A stretch of 64,000 bases of DNA from Hygrocybe punicea (lineage: Eukaryota > Basidiomycota > Agaricomycetes > Agaricales > Hygrophoraceae): contig OY744469.1 of assembly GCA_963556145.1 (NCBI GenBank), positions 2,886,767 to 2,950,766 of the forward strand, in the 5' to 3' direction. The notes beneath the pieces are model-generated. The model was not told the origin of the DNA and ran no database searches. It worked only from the letters and a program-made list of their open reading frames with translations. This document shows positions 43,944-55,255 of the stretch, piece after piece; the first letter of the stretch is position 1; each line of letters starts with the position of its first letter. Position numbers and translations under genes: made by a program.

Positions 43944-45388
43944 ATGCCTCGCCAACTTCCTACTACAAACTCCTCTCAAATCCCCAGTACGAGTGACTCG
44001 TGGCATCCTGACGAGGTCCCAGACCAAGGTTTCCAATATATATATCCTGATCCTTCCTTGACATCTCACCAGGTATCTGTTCCTGTTCTCGCTAAAGTTT
44101 TCGTTGCTCATGACGCTGTGAAGTCCCATGGTGCATTCCAATCTCCGCATAATGCGTTAAAATTGTCTCTTCAGCCATCAACCGCGCCTCGGCATCCCTC
44201 CAATTCTCCAGATCTGGATTTTGACCACCTTTTCCCGCCTTCTTTTGCGATTAATCAATTGGAAGTTTTCCCCTCCTATCCTCAGCCGCCTTCGCAGGAC
44301 TATGAACTTCCGAATAATGGCCTCGATACACATCATCTCTCCTCCCAGTACACGCCGCCGCCCTTGTGGCCGGTCCTATTCACAAATCCAGCGACAACTA
44401 ACGCCACTGCTACATCTTCTTATCCGCAGGGCTCGCCAAGTCCTGGTTCGTATATATCCACACCTAGTTCTATTCAGATGCAGTTGTCTCCCTATTCCTT
44501 TTCCGATTCATTGATATCGCAAGGCTATAACCTATCCCCGTCAGGCTCATTTCTCCCGAGTCCCATCACTCCCCCTTCAACGCCAGGCCAACACAGCAAC
44601 GCTTCTTTTGGAGATGGACAATCACCGACTAATCCAACTTCTGCTGCTGCTGCTGCTGCTGCGGGGGTCCAGAGTAACAGACCACTGTACACTCACCGTG
44701 ACCAAGTCCAAATGTTCAAAGATGTAGTGTCATTACCCGCCGCAGGTTCCCCCGACATGTTCGTACCCCAAAGGATGTACAGGCCACACACGCACAGCGA
44801 CCGTAGGCGGTATGTCGAGGAAGTCGACTTGGAGGAGCCCATCTACTTTTGGACGGACCACCCGGCGGAACTCGGCATCCCCCTTGTTGATGTTTTGCAT
44901 TCACGAGTGAAACGACTGCGAATGCGTGACGACACAGTCTTCGAGGGCAGAGGCCCCAGCGTCTCCATCCGGTTGGAGGTGTGCAATCTGTTCTGACGGT
45001 TGTGGGGGCTAGTATTGACACTTGACAACTTTTTTTTAGTGGCCGGGTTACGGTCAGTGGAGTCGCCAGATACCCACAAAGGACTTCAGGAGCCCCCCTG
45101 GCCCTATCACACGGTCAAAACTCGCGAAAAACGTCGCGAAATGTGTGCAGCGATTCATCGATGTGAGTTGTGTATTCTCGTTATCATCTCACGACTCAAA
45201 CGCTTCTCGTCGCTTAGGAGCAGAAAGCCCGGACTATGGAAGATGATGCGGACGAGCGCTGGAAAGTCGGCGATGCGCGGAACCTGATCAAGCTTGATGA
45301 TCTGATTCTCGTCAGCTTACACCATGTTTCCATGGGCAGTTGGCAACCTCATTTGAGGTTGAAAAGGTCACTAAGTCAACTTGGTTAG
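43944..45388 (+). CDS. Ser/Pro-rich protein with conserved C-terminal domain, unknown
   Basis: Three exons (43944-44978, 45040-45162, 45218-45388), 442 residues. The first 240 residues are low complexity, rich in Ser, Pro, Tyr and Gln, with an alanine run (eight Ala after TS). From about 260 the sequence becomes structured: LYTHRDQVQMFKDVV, RRRYVEEVDLEEPIYFW, IPLVDVLHSRVKRLRMRDD, SVSIRLE-WPGYGQWSRQIPT, LAKNVAKCVQRFID, and LDDLILVSLHHVSMGSWQPH. The disordered activation-like head with a conserved basic C-terminal domain suggests a nuclear regulator, but I do not recognise the domain and it may be basidiomycete-specific. Confidence 0.75.
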
Positions 45389-46990
45389 CGGGAGCCTAGT
45401 TCCCCCCTCTTCGTTTTTGTTCTGCTATACCCTTTGTCGTCTGCCGCAAGGACGATGGCTGTTGACAGCTCCTGATACCCTTGGCATCTCCTCATGTTTT
45501 GCTGTCCTTGCTCTCTTGTCACTATACCGTCACCAATAATAAGATCGTCACAGCACCCCTATCATGTCCACTGTGCAGCATATCTGCCTATGCCATAGAT
45601 TCGTACGTTAAAATGAACAATGTTTCGCTCCATCAAATTAAGGGATCTTCTGAAACACCAAAGAAATTTCAATCAATCAATAGTGTCCATACTGGGCCAG
45701 CGTCCACTAATTGCTCCACCCACCTTGGTGCAACGCTGTCAATGCAGGCCAGACGTGGAGGTCGGGTTGTCGTAAGTAGATAACCGAAGGCATCACAACG
45801 CGGTTCCTAACCGTAAAAGTGATAATCGTTTGACATGCGTGGGTGAATATCTTTGAAATGGGGGGTGAGAACTCTATTTTGAAAAATATTTCCAACGCGG
45901 GAGATGACTTTAGGAGAAGTTGTCCAACTGAATTCTTTGATCATAACGTTAGCTGAGAATCACGGGACGAGGACCAATAATGGCGACATCGGAAATGAGC
46001 AGGTGTGAGGCCAGTGCAATCAAACATGGCGCCATGGCGGGAACCCGGACCGAAAGCAAATTCAACACCAGTCGTCCTCCATATCTGTCCGTGTAAGATC
46101 TTCGAAGCAAAGGACCACAGATACGCCACAAGAATATCACAAACGGATCTGGTCGACGAAGCAAGCAAGTTTCGACATGGTTTCGAGTCTATCATAATAC
46201 AGCCGAATGCGAAGATGTGAGGTGGAATGACGGTAGAGAAAGGAGTCTCCGTCTAAGAATCCATGCCAGATAACAGTAGCCAGATTAACGGTAGAACTGT
46301 AACGCGGGTGACAAAGGAGGTGCGCAGATCCTGGCCACAAACGGATTGCCAAATTGATACACAAGAAGCAAGGCGTTGGCGTAATCAGCTGGAGAGGCGA
46401 GGGGCCGTTGTGTGAAAGTGGCTGAGGGAGATGCTCTCGGCGAAAAAGTAAATTGGACCACCGAGCACGGGAGATAACATCTACATGTTGCAGTGAGAGG
46501 ACGTTGGCAACGGTTACTAGTTTTAGTACTCAACCAAACCGAATTTGAGCAACTTGCGGAAGGAAAGGATTGTCACCAAAGGATGTCCGCGTTGCAAAGA
46601 TGAATTGCATAAATTCCTGTGCGCACGCCAACAAAGACATCATCAAGGAGGTTTGTTATTATAATAATAATCGGTTCTGGCTGATCATCATTGCGAGGAA
46701 GAGCTCGAATTTCAGTCTGCTAGCAACACCAGGTGGGAGCAACGAACTTGAAGTGGTCCAATGTACACTTTGGAAGACAACAGCCTGGTTCTTGCACATG
46801 CATCATTGTACTCACAAGAATATGGGTTTAACGTCGCCACCACTGTATTATTATCTATACTTTAAGGTCTGTTCTGGCAGCACCAAACGGTTCTACTTGA
46901 AGAGTGCTTGATGAAAGTTGGAGGCAAATCCGAGTCCTTTTCGAGTTCTGCCGCCTTATAAGGTCAAACCAACTTTGGACGCCTCTGATT
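45389..46990. other. 1.6-kb stretch with no recognised gene
   Basis: Only short overlapping ORFs on both strands. Minus-strand frames around 45940-46530 are open for 70-85 codons but shift frame repeatedly and show no known domain. An unknown multi-exon gene there cannot be excluded. A small ATT-rich patch lies near 46660. Confidence 0.45.
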
Positions 46991-47280
46991 ATGCTCTCTC
47001 AACCGACAAATGCAACCCAAGCTAAAGATAGGCTCTATGCGCAACTTGCGAGCAGCTTTGCTAGAATGTCCAGAGCAGTTAGCCAGACTGCCGATCTTTG
47101 CGAGCAGCTGCAGGTGGATTTGCATGCCATGAGGATGTTTGCGGCATTGGATGCTGCAAAGTGAGCATTCGTGCAAGCCTATCGTGAATTGAACCCTGAA
47201 CAGTGTATAATTAACCCAGGTTCATGACCGTTGCGGCTGAACTTAACACGGACGCTGGGGACGCGACGCCAGAATCATAA
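46991..47280 (+). CDS. HSK3: DASH/Dam1 complex subunit Hsk3
   Basis: Two exons, 46991-47160 and 47220-47280, with a 59-nt intron, encode 76 residues. The protein is a single helical hairpin: RLYAQLASSFARMSRAVSQT, DLCEQLQVDLHAMRMFAALD, then AKFMTVAAEL after the splice. Hsk3 proteins are about 70-90 residues with exactly this leucine/alanine-rich helix and a conserved FM near the end. It is a structural subunit of the ten-protein DASH ring that couples kinetochores to microtubules. The in-frame ATG at 46904 would add 29 residues that look non-conserved. Easily missed by gene finders because of its size. Confidence 0.75.
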
Positions 47281-47977
47281 ACGGTACAAGGGACCACTGC
47301 GTGTGTACAAGGTCGTGATAGGACCCGAAATTCCCGCAGGCCTCCTAGGTATGTTCTGCACCAAAAAGTCGGTGCCCGGATAAAGATTTTGACATTGACT
47401 TCAGGCCGGATTATACCCGGATGGCACATACCTAAACGCAATGTCCTCCTCCTCCTCCGCCTCTCCCCCCTGCTGCTTCCTTGTATTTAACTGCTTCAAT
47501 GCAAGAGTAATACACTGTATGTGGTTGCATAGTACTGTGAAACCATTCAACATTTGCCAAAGCCGATGCTTCCCTGCATAGAAGGATTCCATCTTGGTTG
47601 AGAGAGGTTGCATAAGCTTGTAGTTCATATCTCATACCATGTAGGATTACTAGTAGGGTACGCAAAACCTAATTTGCCAAACTTGCATCTCCTAATGGAA
47701 ACCTAAATGCCAAAAGCACACCATGAATTGTGAGTCTGAACCGTCGTGATCCATTCAAGTGTCGAGCGGTCTTGTAAAGAGAATTTGTCATCCGTTTTAG
47801 CGAGACTGACGGTTGAACGGCACGTCGTCCGTCTTATACTCTCCCGTGCAGGGCTGTGGCATACGAAAATGGTGAAGCTTGAAGGTAATAGCGTGAACGA
47901 GGCCTTATTAGTAAGTTACGCTGTATAAAATAATTGAATAATCCTTGTCTTTCGAATTTGAATTTTGTCGAATTTGA

Positions 47978-48010
<33 letters not shown>

Positions 48011-48171
48011 TTCTTTTTTTTTCGATTGGTACACTTTATATCTTTTATGGAACAATGGCCTCTCAGAGACTCAGACTACTCGGTATCGATATATCTGCTT
48101 CGCCGAGACGCTGTTCGTTTGCACTGATCCTGTCCACCATTCCTTCTTTTTTTGGTTTTCTTACGGACACC
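47281..48171. other. Intergenic, with TTA microsatellite
   Basis: No gene recognised. It includes a trinucleotide repeat at 47977-48011 listed separately. Confidence 0.5.
47977..48011. repeat. (ATT)n microsatellite, about 11 units
   Basis: Uninterrupted ATT repeats, followed by a T-rich run. The poly-Tyr ORF across it is an artefact. Confidence 0.95.
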
Positions 48172-48566
48172 ATGGATCAAGGGTCTCTCGGTGTTGCTTT
48201 AGTTCAGCGGCAGGTCATGGTTGTACAAGGTGAAGCAGGTTCACTGTGGATAGGTCTATCATTGACATTCACTGTAATTCCTTCCTCACAGCTGCACGTT
48301 CCCACTCTCAGCGCGATCGCTGGTTGGATGTCTACACATACACGCCCTTCGGCGGTCGCATTTTCCTCGTGACCGACACTCCGAGCGCGCGCATATCCTC
48401 CTCGGACGTGCTCACGATCTTCCCCACGACTGATATCTTCCGCACTCCGGACACGGGCATGCTCGAGCTGCCGCAGCAAGCTTTTTTCGAGTTCAATGAA
48501 CTCAACGCCCGTAACTTATGCAGGAAAGAATCTCTCTGGAATTCAAGTCCTGCTAAACTTCGCTAA
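48172..48566 (+). pseudogene. Gene fragment, unrecognised family
   Basis: A GC-rich coding-like island (about 48172-48540) in AT-rich surroundings. Two exon-like pieces (48172-48229 and from 48292) fit across a 62-nt GT-AG intron. The second piece reads RDRWLDVYTYTPFGGRIFLV, SSSDVLTIFPTTDIFRTPDT and LELPQQAFFEFNELNARN, clearly protein-like, then loses coding character about 200 bp before the MITE at 48758. I do not recognise the family. It may be the 5' remnant of a gene whose 3' part was lost or displaced. Confidence 0.5.
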
Positions 48567-48757
48567 AGGCATCAATATTAATGCCTCTCGTTCTACTTAT
48601 GGAGGACGAAGATTTGTAGATTTTGGAAAGCTGGTGATTCTTGGCCATAAAAAAAGGCAACCGATCGAAATACCCTCATTCCCCCGTGTAGCCATAGTAT
48701 CATAGCTGTGAAAATGTTGCTTCTATTCCAAAATTTACTTCTCGATGCCATATATTA

Positions 48758-49560
48758 CAGCCATTTGCATTGAATATGGCAGTAAATTGCATCAATTGAG
48801 AAAAGCAGACTTAGAAGAATGTTGAGTGCTCTGTTGTGTATCTCATGAAGTACTGCATGGATTAAGATGGTTATAGAGGGAAAGTTGTACCATTTCTTAA
48901 GGGCTATCTACTCCTGTAATTACATTTGGACAATATTTAGTGTATGGTGAGTTGTGGGTGAAATAGAAGGTAAACTGGTGTTTTTTGACATACAAATTGA
49001 TATTGTCAAATTATGGCATCAAATGAGCTGTTATGAACAAGATTGTAGGGAGAAAATTGTTCGGTTTTTCAAGGGCTAGAAGCTCATATACTGTATTTTT
49101 CTTCATTTTTGTCCTTTCAGCCAATAATTATGAGTCTTATACTATTTCAAGCCCAATATGAATGAACATGGTAAAGATGTAAAATTGGCTGAAAGGACAA
49201 AAATGAAGAAAAATACGGTATATGAACTTCTAGCCCTTGAAAAACTGAACAAATTTCTCCCTACAATCTTGTTCATAGGAGCTCATTTGATGCCACAATT
49301 TGACAATATCATATTGGATGTCAAAAATACTACATTACCTGTTTATTTCATCCACCACTCATCATATACTAAATATAGTCCAATTGTAATTACTGGAGCT
49401 GATAGCCCTTAGAAAATAGTACAACTTTCCCTCTGTAACCATGTCAATCTGTGCAGTATTTCATGAGATACAGGATTGAGCACAGAAAATTTGTCTAAGT
49501 CAATATTATTCTATTGATTCAAAAAATTTCAAAAAGTGCCATCATTTATGCAAATGGCTG
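48758..49560. mobile_element. Foldback MITE, family A, copy 1 (TA target duplication)
   Basis: 803-bp element bounded by CAGCCATTTGCA and TGCAAATGGCTG, each flanked outside by TA. Its two halves are long imperfect inverted arms: the strongly matching part runs about 48838-49135 against 49175-49475. The same sequence recurs as copy 2 at 60935-61709. CAG-ended TIRs with a TA duplication fit Tc1/mariner-type MITEs. There is no transposase ORF. It ends 75 bp from the stop codon of ERG7. Confidence 0.85.
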
Positions 49561-49635
49561 TAAGAATACCAAAAGTCGAGAACAAAAAAATAGTTGGGCG
49601 AAAATGACATAAATCCTCGACCAACCTAAAATACT

Positions 49636-52332
49636 TCAAGTTGTACGAGCTTTCAGTTCCGCCAGATATATGTGGGCTTTTCCCAGCATCCAGATCGGGA
49701 ACGAGAATTTGAAGTTTGGATATGCAATGGCACATGTCTTGTTAAATACGCCTTCTATCGCTTCCTGGGGCCAAGATCCGTCCTGGAGGGGAAATAGCTT
49801 TCAGTGAATTTAATCCGTCAAGCCGACAGAAAACGCGGTTCACAGGTAATTGACGGGACATAACTAGTTTCACGGCTTGTTTCAAGGGCTCAGGGTCTGG
49901 ATAGCGAGCGTACATCAACGCCATGGCTGCCCAGCACGTCTGAACCACTTGCGAGTTGGCATGTTCTACCCAGGCTCCCTGCTCACATGACTGACAGGCA
50001 TGTATCAATGTGGGACAGGTTAATCGTCTAATTCGGCGCATACCTTGTAGCTCTCACCCCAACCACCATCGCTTCTTTGTTTACTGATCAAGAACTGGCA
50101 GGCTCGTCTTGACCTCTCGCTGGTCTCATAAGTCTCTCCCACGAGAGAGAGACTCTCGAGCGCAAATTGAGTCGCGTATGTGAAACAGATACCCCAACTG
50201 CCAACCCAACCACCCTCTGGCTTTTGTACACCATGTAAATAAACAATGGCACGACGAATGGTTTGGCTGATGATCGACGAGTCAATACCACGAAATTAGT
50301 CGCAGGGGACGACGAACTCAATATCAGCAGATCGGTAGTTAGGATAATGTTTCCTAAAGATTGCGAGCGACGTTATAACAGATGTGGTGCACTCGGGGTA
50401 ACAGTATTCAATCATGATATCCCCTGTGTAGTATTGAGCAACAGTAACAGAAGTGGACGAAGAACGAACCGAAAACCTCAGCAGGATTGAGATATTCCAG
50501 CCATTTTGGACCCCGCACTAATTCGTAGCTCGCGAAACCTCCATTGGGGTTTTGTAGAGTCAACATCACGTCTATTGCGTTGCACATCCGCCGTTCTGAT
50601 ACGAGCTTGGGCGTGAAACTGTAAATTCCACAGGTCAGGAGGAAGTAGGCACAAACGCAGAAAACTCGCTCGAGATGTTCTTGAAGATATAACACCGCCT
50701 TGAGACCTTCACCCGTGCAATCGCTTACTGTATACCCTTGCTCCTTTGTGCTAAAGCCCCACGCGCCCTTCGTGGTATGCCGATAGGACGCTCTGTGATG
50801 CTTTGGGTTATCCAGAATCTGGTCTTGTTCCAACCATGCCAAAGCCTTGTGTAGACTCTCTCTATTATTCTCCTCCTTGGCTAGCCCAGTTTCCACCAGT
50901 GCTTGTGTGATAAATGCAACGTCCCAAAGCTGGCTGCCATTCGTCCCGCACATCATCATTCCTTCTTTACCAATCCACATGAAGTCACGTCGTTTGATCT
51001 CGTGCTGCTTGTACGCCTCGCTCTCAGGTCCTTCTGCGTACGCCCTACAGACGAGATTCATCATTTTTGACACTGGTCCCAAGGTTTGATACTCAGTATT
51101 CTCGTCTTCCAGCACAACGAGGTCATAAGCACGGGTGACTGCTGCACGTCGAAGGGAAGGCAAAGAACAAGACTCGTATCCACCGAGAATAGCGTTGATA
51201 AAGTCGAGAATATGGGTATGAGGAGAATACAGGTCCGCTTCGCAGACATTATTTCGTTGCGCAGGCCAGTCGATGGAGTAATAATTTTGGACGTAGAGCT
51301 CCTGCGGGACAATATCAACGAAAGCGTGGCGTTTACGTAATGCCGGGCATACCTCTCGAAGGGCAAGAATGAGACTATTTTCTTCAGCCTTGAATCTTAT
51401 CCCATACAGATAACTCATAGGGACGTAGACAGTCCTAGTGTGTATCCACCATCGATGCGGATGAAATGGAATCCAGTCTGGAAGAAGCCTATTCGCGTGC
51501 CTTAAATGGACGATCCGACGTATTGACCATGACATACCATAGCTCGGGAGGGATAGGATTGTTTCCTTCCCAGTCGTACACATTTAAGATGGAAAGCCAA
51601 AATTTGCCCCAAGCTGGGATTCCGGTTGCGCCACCTTTCGCTGACATTAATATTGGCTTCAGCATTGGGAAATTGTCTTACCAAGCTTGTGCAGAGTCGC
51701 ACGAGCTTTGACACATACGGGATGTTCAGACGGAACCCCCAAGACGCGCAATGCAGCGTAATTGAGACCGGTTCCAAACACGGTTGAATGTCCTTCAACA
51801 TGTCTAACGCTGTTTAGAAAGTGATAGCTTGATGTGAGGCGTGATTAGACGTACATTCCCCAACCACCATCTTCTGGGTGAGCGCGATTCATAAGATACC
51901 GAACCAATTCCAGGCGTTCTTCTTGCCTGAAACTCATTCCCGATACGTACGAACCAATCACCAGGCCGGGAAGAAGGAACATGGGTCCTCCATATTCTCC
52001 TGGCCAATGGCCATCGTGAGATTGCAGGTGTTTGTAGAACTTATAACCGTTTCGTGCAGCCGCAAGAGGATCATTCGCCGGCGGCAGGTCAGGCAGATTC
52101 TGCGTCGTAGAGTCAATGTAAATTGAAGGTCTAGCTGTTAAATTCCTACCAACGCAATACCCAACCAAAACTTGTCGACGGAATTCTGCGGCCATTTCTC
52201 ACAGTCCTCGTCAGTTTTCAGGTACTGCCAGGTATGACGCCCGCCGTCGTTGACAAGAAGCCTCCAACGAGAATATTCAGTAAACGGCTCTTCACCGGAA
52301 TCTGGGACATTCAGCGGAGAATACATGAACAC
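49636..52332 (-). CDS. ERG7: Lanosterol synthase (2,3-oxidosqualene cyclase)
   Basis: Multi-exon gene; start [16 protein letters not shown] at 52332 (a second ATG two codons on is equally possible), stop TGA at 49638-49636. Recognised blocks: [92 protein letters not shown], and [12 protein letters not shown]. Then [10 protein letters not shown] with the catalytic Asp of the DCT motif, [16 protein letters not shown], and the C-terminal [17 protein letters not shown]. The enzyme cyclises oxidosqualene to lanosterol at the ER or lipid droplet, an essential step to ergosterol. QW repeats are visible. One 51-nt intron (after LALRE) is stopless and in frame. The junction after QEHLER was not resolved and may be a 16-residue insertion or an intron. 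Confidence 0.93.
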
Positions 52333-52452
52333 TGAGGTGGGGGATCTTCAAGGCACCAATATTCCATTTTGCTTCGATGGCCCAGGACTCGGACATCATA
52401 CGACTTCATAATAATAAACAAACCCTAACCTTAGGCCTGGGCCTTCATCATT
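52333..52452. promoter_or_regulatory. Compact divergent promoter of ERG7 and ARP9 (120 bp)
   Basis: The two start codons face outward across only 120 bp, so both core promoters must overlap here or extend into the genes. AT-rich TAATAATAAACAAACC near 52410 is a candidate core element. Confidence 0.5.
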
Positions 52453-54191
52453 ATGGCCTTTCGAGACTCGACCGTGGTCATAATTGAAACTGGCAGAACT
52501 CTCATTCGTGCAGGTTTGGGGCTTCACGATCTGCTCAAAATCCCATCCGTGGTGCGCTTAATCACACTTGTGATCAATCCTTCTTCCATTGACATTGCAT
52601 TCTGACAGGAATTCCCGGCGCGCGTTGGTTTACGAAAAAGTGTTTCCGGCGATGCGCCCGAGGGGCCAGCCAACGAAAAAACGGGTTTCCCAATCGGCGA
52701 AAACTACGAAGACGCTCCTCCAGTCACAAGCAGCCGCGCTTCTCCACTACCTCAGCAGACTGGTGCTTCGATCGTCGTAAACTCCTACCTTGTGGGCCCT
52801 CAGCTGGATGAGGCCTTGGCGGCGGGCCAGGACATCGTGATATCATGGCCCTTTGCAGACGGCGATATCCGTGACTGGACACAGGCTGAAGCCATCTGGT
52901 ATGCTTCTAAACTAAGAGGAAAAACGCACGGGCTCACTGAAACCAGGAAACATGTTCTTTTCACGGAACTGCAAATCAGACGCGCACAAAATGAGTCGCC
53001 TGTTCTCCTTTCTATTGCACCCGGTCTCGCTCGAAGCACGTACGAACGAATATGCCAGATATTTTTCGAACGTTTTAATGTCGCCGGCTTCGCTGTTCTG
53101 GAACGTCCTATCGCACAGTTGTACGCTGCCAACAGCCTCAGCGGCGTTGTCGTAGACATAGGGCAAGACAGAACCGATGTTACGCCGATCTACGACGGGT
53201 TCATTACGCACGGAGCTCGAACTTCCACTGCCCTCGGTATTCACCATTGCCATCACTATCTCGCCCATCTCCTTCGATACAATCAATCCGTAATGTCTAC
53301 GCTCTCGCCACCCGATGCGCAAGTCGACTCCGCAATCCTTCATAGTACCCTGCTTGACCTCGTCAAGGAGATATGGGAACAAAATCTAATAAAGGTGCCT
53401 TCGAACGGTGAAACTGCCGCTGAGGATGATGGCGTTACAGACATCGCTGCCGTCCTTGTAGCGGGCAAGGAGAAGGCAGTCATCGAAAGTGGTATGAAAA
53501 AGAAAGCCACCGCAAAGGCTTCTGCCGCTGAGCAAGCTAGGGCACGAGAGATCGAAGCACTGGATCTCGTTACTATCAAGTTTCGTGGACACTCGTTGAC
53601 TTTGGGTAAAGAGAGATATCGGTTTTGTGAACCATTATTCGACCCTACTTTGATGAACGGGATTCCCGGCATCGAGACCAAGAAATACACTGAGGGTGTT
53701 TGGCCGTTACAGGATGTCGTTGGTCATGCTGTTGGGAAAACGGAAGTTGACCAACGGCAGTACATCTGGGCGGGGCTGTTTGTTACGGGGGAACTGACGA
53801 ATCACGTAAAAGGTATGTCCCGTATCGTTGATAACTTTTACTGACTTCATTTCCTCTACCAGGGATCGGCACCGCGCTTCAGTCGCGCCTGGCACCCTTT
53901 ATTCTCAGCAACCCAGATCAGCATACAGAAGTTCAACCTCGCCATATTCGTGTATTGACAGTGCCAGATTATTTCGCGGAATATCGGGAGAAGGGTGACG
54001 GTCTCGCGGCCTTTTTGGGAACGAGTATCGTAGCCAAGGTGTGTTGAGGTATCACTGGTCGACGTTGTGGTTTAATCGATTCTGGCCAGATTACATTTAA
54101 TGATTCCATGGCCAAAAGCTTCGTATCAAAGGCAGATTATACAAACAAAGGACCACATGCTGTGATTGAAATGGCACCTTCCCTGCTGTAG
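52453..54191 (+). CDS. ARP9: Actin-related protein Arp9 (SWI/SNF and RSC remodellers)
   Basis: Four exons (52453-52551, 52609-53812, 53863-54038, 54090-54191) encode 526 residues. The actin fold is seen in STVVIIETGRTLIRAGLG, PVLLSIAPGLARSTYER, FAVLERPIAQLYAANSLSG, VVVDIGQDRTDVTPIYDG and WAGLFVTGELTNHVKG, ending PDYFAEYREKGDGLAAFLGT. A lysine/alanine-rich insert (about 235-265, KKKATAKASAAEQARAREIE) and a long N-terminal insert mark it as a divergent Arp rather than actin. It pairs with Arp7 in yeast to regulate the ATPase of SWI/SNF and RSC. The nucleotide-binding loops are degenerate, as known for Arp9. Confidence 0.85.
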
Positions 54192-54463
54192 GAGAACGCT
54201 ATAAATTTTTAGGCGAATTGGGCGGATTGGACTGTCTCGATTTTGCGTTGTGCAAAGTTGTCAATCCTCACCAACTTTGCCACGGTCTTGTTCATTCCTG
54301 TCTGGTTGGACCGTCATTGCGGGGAGATGGCACGAGATGTGCGAACAACGCGATGGAACTTAGTTCACCAAATCAGACGAGCTCACATGAAAGTTACAGT
54401 GCCTCGTACTATAATAATACAGAGCTTGGCACATGAACCAACAAACATTCTCCCTGAAATATT

Positions 54464-54980
54464 TTACGCAGCGTTACCCTCTGCAAAGTTGAGCAAGTCA
54501 CTGTCTCCCTGGTCCGACACAGTCATCACACTGAAGGGGAAAACAATTAATAATGAAGGGTGATTGAAGAAAGGAATGATCGACTCACCCGACACGGAAA
54601 AGTTTCCCAGCAGCAGTACCGAGAGCCACATTGGTACCTGCGAAGTGGTGTACCGAAGTCTTGGACAACATGGCATAGTATTCCAGTTCAGATTTTCGCA
54701 GAGGGGGACAGTTTCCCGCAATAAGAACGAGCTTGGCTGTACGCGAACAATTCGACGACGGGATACAAGCAAACAGAATAACGTCAGGGCAAGGGACCTT
54801 CTCAGCATCACGCTCCAGTCCCCAGCAGAAGTCAAAACTTTGCTTACCTTTGCCATTACGCATCTGCTTGAGTGCCGACTTGTATCCAAGTGTGTATTTG
54901 CCGGACTTAACGACGAGCGCAAGACGGGCTGCTATAGACTCCGTGGATTTTGTGGCTTTCGATTTCTTGGTTGGAGCCAT
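54464..54980 (-). CDS. RPL30: 60S ribosomal protein L30 (eL30)
   Basis: Three exons (54980-54848, 54736-54589, 54530-54464) give 115 residues. The sequence is typical eL30: [95 protein letters not shown]. eL30 sits near the subunit interface and, in yeast, binds its own pre-mRNA to inhibit splicing. The first intron here is 111 nt, longer than the usual 50-60 nt. A splice acceptor-like CTCCAG lies directly before the ATG, suggesting a 5' UTR intron. Only 87 bp separate the ATG from the Ngaro element. Confidence 0.95.
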
Positions 54981-55067
54981 CTGGAGTGTAGTCAAGTTTT
55001 GTTGGGATTGGGATGAAAATCAACCACTGCACAGTTGCAACGTTTAAGGTTCAACGTTCAACATAGG

Positions 55068-55226
55068 TTGTCTTCTAACAAACACAAAGAATGAGTGTAA
55101 ATTAGAATTAAGTCTATGTACGAATTTGGCAAGTTGTGGCGCGTCTGCCTCTCAGCTCGTGCCACTCCCACTTGCCACTCCAAAAGATCTTCCCTGCTCA
55201 ATAGAGCAGATTATCTCTTTCATTTC
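55068..55226 (+). repeat. Ngaro split direct repeat A1
   Basis: 159 bp, identical to A2 at 60272-60430 (begins TTGTCTTCTAACAAACAC, ends CTCTTTCATTTC). Confidence 0.92.
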
Positions 55227-55255
55227 TCTCCGAAAGTCACACACCAACTTCTCTG

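Noticed and set aside
45940..46530. Minus-strand gene in the gene-poor interval
   Set aside because: Open stretches change frame repeatedly and I could not join them with good splice sites or recognise a protein.
47965..48372. ORF with a poly-tyrosine run
   Set aside because: Created by the ATT microsatellite; not coding.
54737..54847. snoRNA in the long RPL30 intron
   Set aside because: A GTGATGC/CTGAG pair is visible, but the boxes are adjacent and imperfect, so no C/D guide can fit.
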